The position numbers and the translations under genes are program-made. The notes beneath the pieces were generated by a model. The model was given only the letters and a program-made list of their open reading frames with translations. It ran no database searches and was not told the origin of the DNA. Below, piece after piece: positions 5,890 to 7,095 of a stretch of DNA of 7,095 bases; within the stretch, counting starts at the first letter, position 1, and each line of letters starts with the position of its first letter. Source of the DNA: Oscillospiraceae bacterium (GTDB lineage: Bacteria; Bacillota; Clostridia; Oscillospirales; Oscillospiraceae). The DNA is taken from assembly GCA_009785655.1 (NCBI GenBank), contig WQVW01000084.1, positions 1 through 7,095 on the forward strand. Direction: 5' to 3'.

Positions 5890-6895
5890 TTTATTGAAAA
5901 CACTCTGTGCGTTAAACGGCGTGTCCGGCAATGAGGCGGCGGTACGCGATTTTATCATTGAAAAGGTATCGGGACATGCGGATGAAGTGACGACTGATGC
6001 CATGGGCAATGTACTGGTGTTCAAAAAAGGCGCACGAACTCCGGCGAAAAAGCTGATGCTGTGCGCACATATGGATGAGGTCGGCGTGATCGTCACGGCG
6101 ATCACCGATGACGGGTATCTGAAATTCGCGATGGCGGGCAGTGTGGACGGCAGGGTATGCGTCGGCAAATCGGTGACGATCGGGACGAATCGCGTGTTCG
6201 GGATCATCGGCTGTAAGGCGATCCACCTGGTCAAGCCGGAAGATCGCGGGAAAGCGATGAAAACCGAAGACATGTATATTGATATCGGTGCGCGGAGCAA
6301 AGCCGAAGCTGAAAACCTGATTTCACCCGGCGATACCGGCGCGTTTGACGATGGCATTGTCGCATTCGGTGATGGACTTATCAAGGCCAAAGCGATTGAT
6401 GACAGATTCGGCTGTGCAGTGCTGCTGGAGATGATTGCATCCGATCTGCCGGTAGATTGCCATTTTGCGTTCACCGTACAAGAAGAGGTTGGATTACGCG
6501 GCGCGCACACGGCGGCATTCCGTGTACAGCCGGATATCGCGCTGATTATCGAAGCCACCACGGCGGCGGATTTCCCATCGGTTCCGAATGACAAGAAAGT
6601 CTGCAAGCTGGATGATGGGGCGGTGATCCCATTCATGGACGCCGGTACGATCTATGACAGGGAACTATACAAAACATTGACGGCACTTGCAGAGACGCAC
6701 CGCATTCCGTGGCAGACAAAAAACATCATTGCCGGCGGCACTGATGCGGCGGCAATCCAACGCACCCGCGCCGGTGTACAAACAGCAGGGATTGCGATCC
6801 CCACACGGAACCTGCACTCACCGTCATGCGTGGCGAAGATATCGGACATGGAAGCGGTTTTAAAACTTGTGCAGCTGTTTGTTGCGGGGCAGTGA
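5882..6895 (+). CDS. M42-family metallo-aminopeptidase (second of a tandem pair)
   Basis: From the ATG at 5882 the protein is 337 aa, and its first codons overlap the end of the preceding peptidase gene by 8 nt, so translation is probably coupled. M42 residues in order: CAHMDEVG (61-68, H63 and D65), AIDDR (171-175), QEEVGLRG (200-207, E201 and E202), IIEATTAAD (222-230, ligand E224), GGTDAAAIQ (285-293) and RNLHSP (309-314, ligand H312). It is clearly a paralogue of its neighbour but of a different subtype: the fourth metal ligand is Glu rather than Asp, and the loop before the last ligand reads GGTDA rather than GGNSGTNA. M42 enzymes are usually cytoplasmic homo-oligomers; two paralogues made from one transcript could form separate or mixed particles, but that is inference. 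No clear intrinsic terminator follows the gene. Confidence 0.93.
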   Translation: MLDLLKTLCALNGVSGNEAAVRDFIIEKVSGHADEVTTDAMGNVLVFKKGARTPAKKLMLCAHMDEVGVIVTAITDDGYLKFAMAGSVDGRVCVGKSVTIGTNRVFGIIGCKAIHLVKPEDRGKAMKTEDMYIDIGARSKAEAENLISPGDTGAFDDGIVAFGDGLIKAKAIDDRFGCAVLLEMIASDLPVDCHFAFTVQEEVGLRGAHTAAFRVQPDIALIIEATTAADFPSVPNDKKVCKLDDGAVIPFMDAGTIYDRELYKTLTALAETHRIPWQTKNIIAGGTDAAAIQRTRAGVQTAGIAIPTRNLHSPSCVAKISDMEAVLKLVQLFVAGQ

Positions 6896-6900
6896 CGCCC

Positions 6901-6957
6901 CTGTAGGGACGGTCACCCCCGACCGTCCGCGGACGGCCGCCCCGGCCATCCCTGCAG
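6901..6957. repeat. 57-bp imperfect palindromic repeat (REP/BIME-like) downstream of the M42 genes
   Basis: The outer arms, 6901-6914 (starting CTGTAGGGA) and 6944-6957 (ending TCCCTGCAG), are complementary at 11 of 14 positions, and the three differences are all transitions. The centre is a perfect 14-bp palindrome, CCGTCCGCGGACGG (6923-6936). A second nested hairpin is GGACGGTC/GACCGTCC (6907-6914 with 6921-6928). The unit is very GC-rich and has no T-run, so it is not a canonical terminator, though it could stabilise the 3' end of the operon mRNA. From general knowledge, repeats built on GTAGGGRCGG palindromes are frequent between genes of gut Clostridia; copy number here is unknown. Confidence 0.72.
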
Positions 6958-6979
6958 CCACCCCCGTCTCTCGTCCTCA

Positions 6980-7000
6980 GCCCTTTTTATCAAAGAGGGC
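6980..7000. repeat. Short hairpin in the downstream intergenic region
   Basis: GCCCTTTTT (6980-6988) pairs with AAAGAGGGC (6992-7000) over 9 bp with one G-U wobble and a 3-nt loop. No U-run follows, so it is a poor terminator. It lies between the palindromic unit and the shared 14-bp motif, and may be part of one composite repeat spanning about 6901-7027. Confidence 0.5.
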
Positions 7001-7013
7001 GGTTGCGCTCCAG

Positions 7014-7027
7014 TCGGGTGTTTTGTC
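7014..7027 (+). repeat. Second copy of the 14-bp repeat-end motif
   Basis: TCGGGTGTTTTGTC at 7014-7027 is identical to 124-137 in the same orientation, and its inverse forms the left end of the first element (1-11). A chance 14-bp match in 7 kb is unlikely, so it probably marks the end of a second repeat element. No matching inverted copy lies between 6896 and 7013, so the partner end here is lost, diverged or beyond the window. The remaining bases to 7095 hold no gene or clear signal that I can see. Confidence 0.6.
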
Positions 7028-7095
7028 GCCGGAAATTCATTGAAAGTTGGCAATTTATGAACATTTCAAACAACGTGCGCAACCTATCAGCGCAA

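Noticed and set aside
5863..6636. Minus-strand open frame of 257 codons antisense to the second M42 gene
   Set aside because: The Ser/Pro/Ala-rich translation is typical of antisense to a GC-rich gene, and the sense strand encodes all the M42 residues.
6886..6901. GGGGC/GCCCC hairpin across the last M42 stop codon as a terminator
   Set aside because: The stem is only 5 bp and no T-run follows.
7001..7084. GGTTGCGC (7001-7008) inverted as GCGCAACC (7077-7084) around the shared 14-bp motif
   Set aside because: An 8-bp inverted match at this distance is within chance for the region, and the arms do not extend.
1..7095. A defence, mobile or other novel multi-gene system
   Set aside because: All seven genes have recognisable families, six of them housekeeping-type or common enzymes. 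There is no nuclease, helicase, toxin pair, reverse transcriptase, integrase or CRISPR array.

Overview
The window is a stretch of chromosomal housekeeping genes, most likely from an uncultured, gut-type member of the Clostridia (Oscillospirales or Christensenellales type). This placement is inferred from four things: the plsY/gpsA neighbourhood, the clostridial flavour of PlsY (GSGN-x-GLTN motif) and MurD (GSDGKTTTT P-loop, YNDSIATSPTRT), two TTG starts with strong Shine-Dalgarno sequences, and moderately high GC with GC-rich palindromic intergenic repeats. No marker gene is present, so the placement is tentative.

Layout. Positions 1-137 are a non-coding repeat element bounded by an 11-bp inverted repeat. 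Positions 179-2658 are a tight plus-strand operon: plsY (G3P acyltransferase), a membrane-anchored metallophosphoesterase, and gpsA (G3P dehydrogenase). It ends in a strong, near-symmetric hairpin (2657-2695). That hairpin probably also terminates a convergent minus-strand gene (2713-3261), which encodes a small cupin protein with a C-terminal cysteine cluster. The 197-bp gap between the cupin gene and murD holds two divergent, near-consensus sigma-A-type promoters. Positions 3459-6895 are a second plus-strand operon: murD followed by two adjacent M42-family metallopeptidase genes, with junctions of 4 nt and an 8-nt overlap. Positions 6896-7095 have no gene. They hold a 57-bp palindromic repeat, a short hairpin, and a second copy of the 14-bp motif that ends the left-hand element.

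How the genes work together. GpsA makes sn-glycerol-3-phosphate and PlsY acylates it to lysophosphatidic acid, the entry into membrane phospholipids. The phosphoesterase between them is probably an envelope enzyme, but its substrate is unknown. MurD adds D-glutamate to UDP-MurNAc-L-Ala in peptidoglycan synthesis. The M42 enzymes are probably cytoplasmic aminopeptidases that share transcription with murD and need not share its pathway.

I found no defence system, CRISPR array, transposase, prophage gene, tRNA or rRNA. The points most worth a second look are the flanking repeat families, the cupin protein with its Cys tail, the divergent PlsY motif 2, and the corrected murD start.
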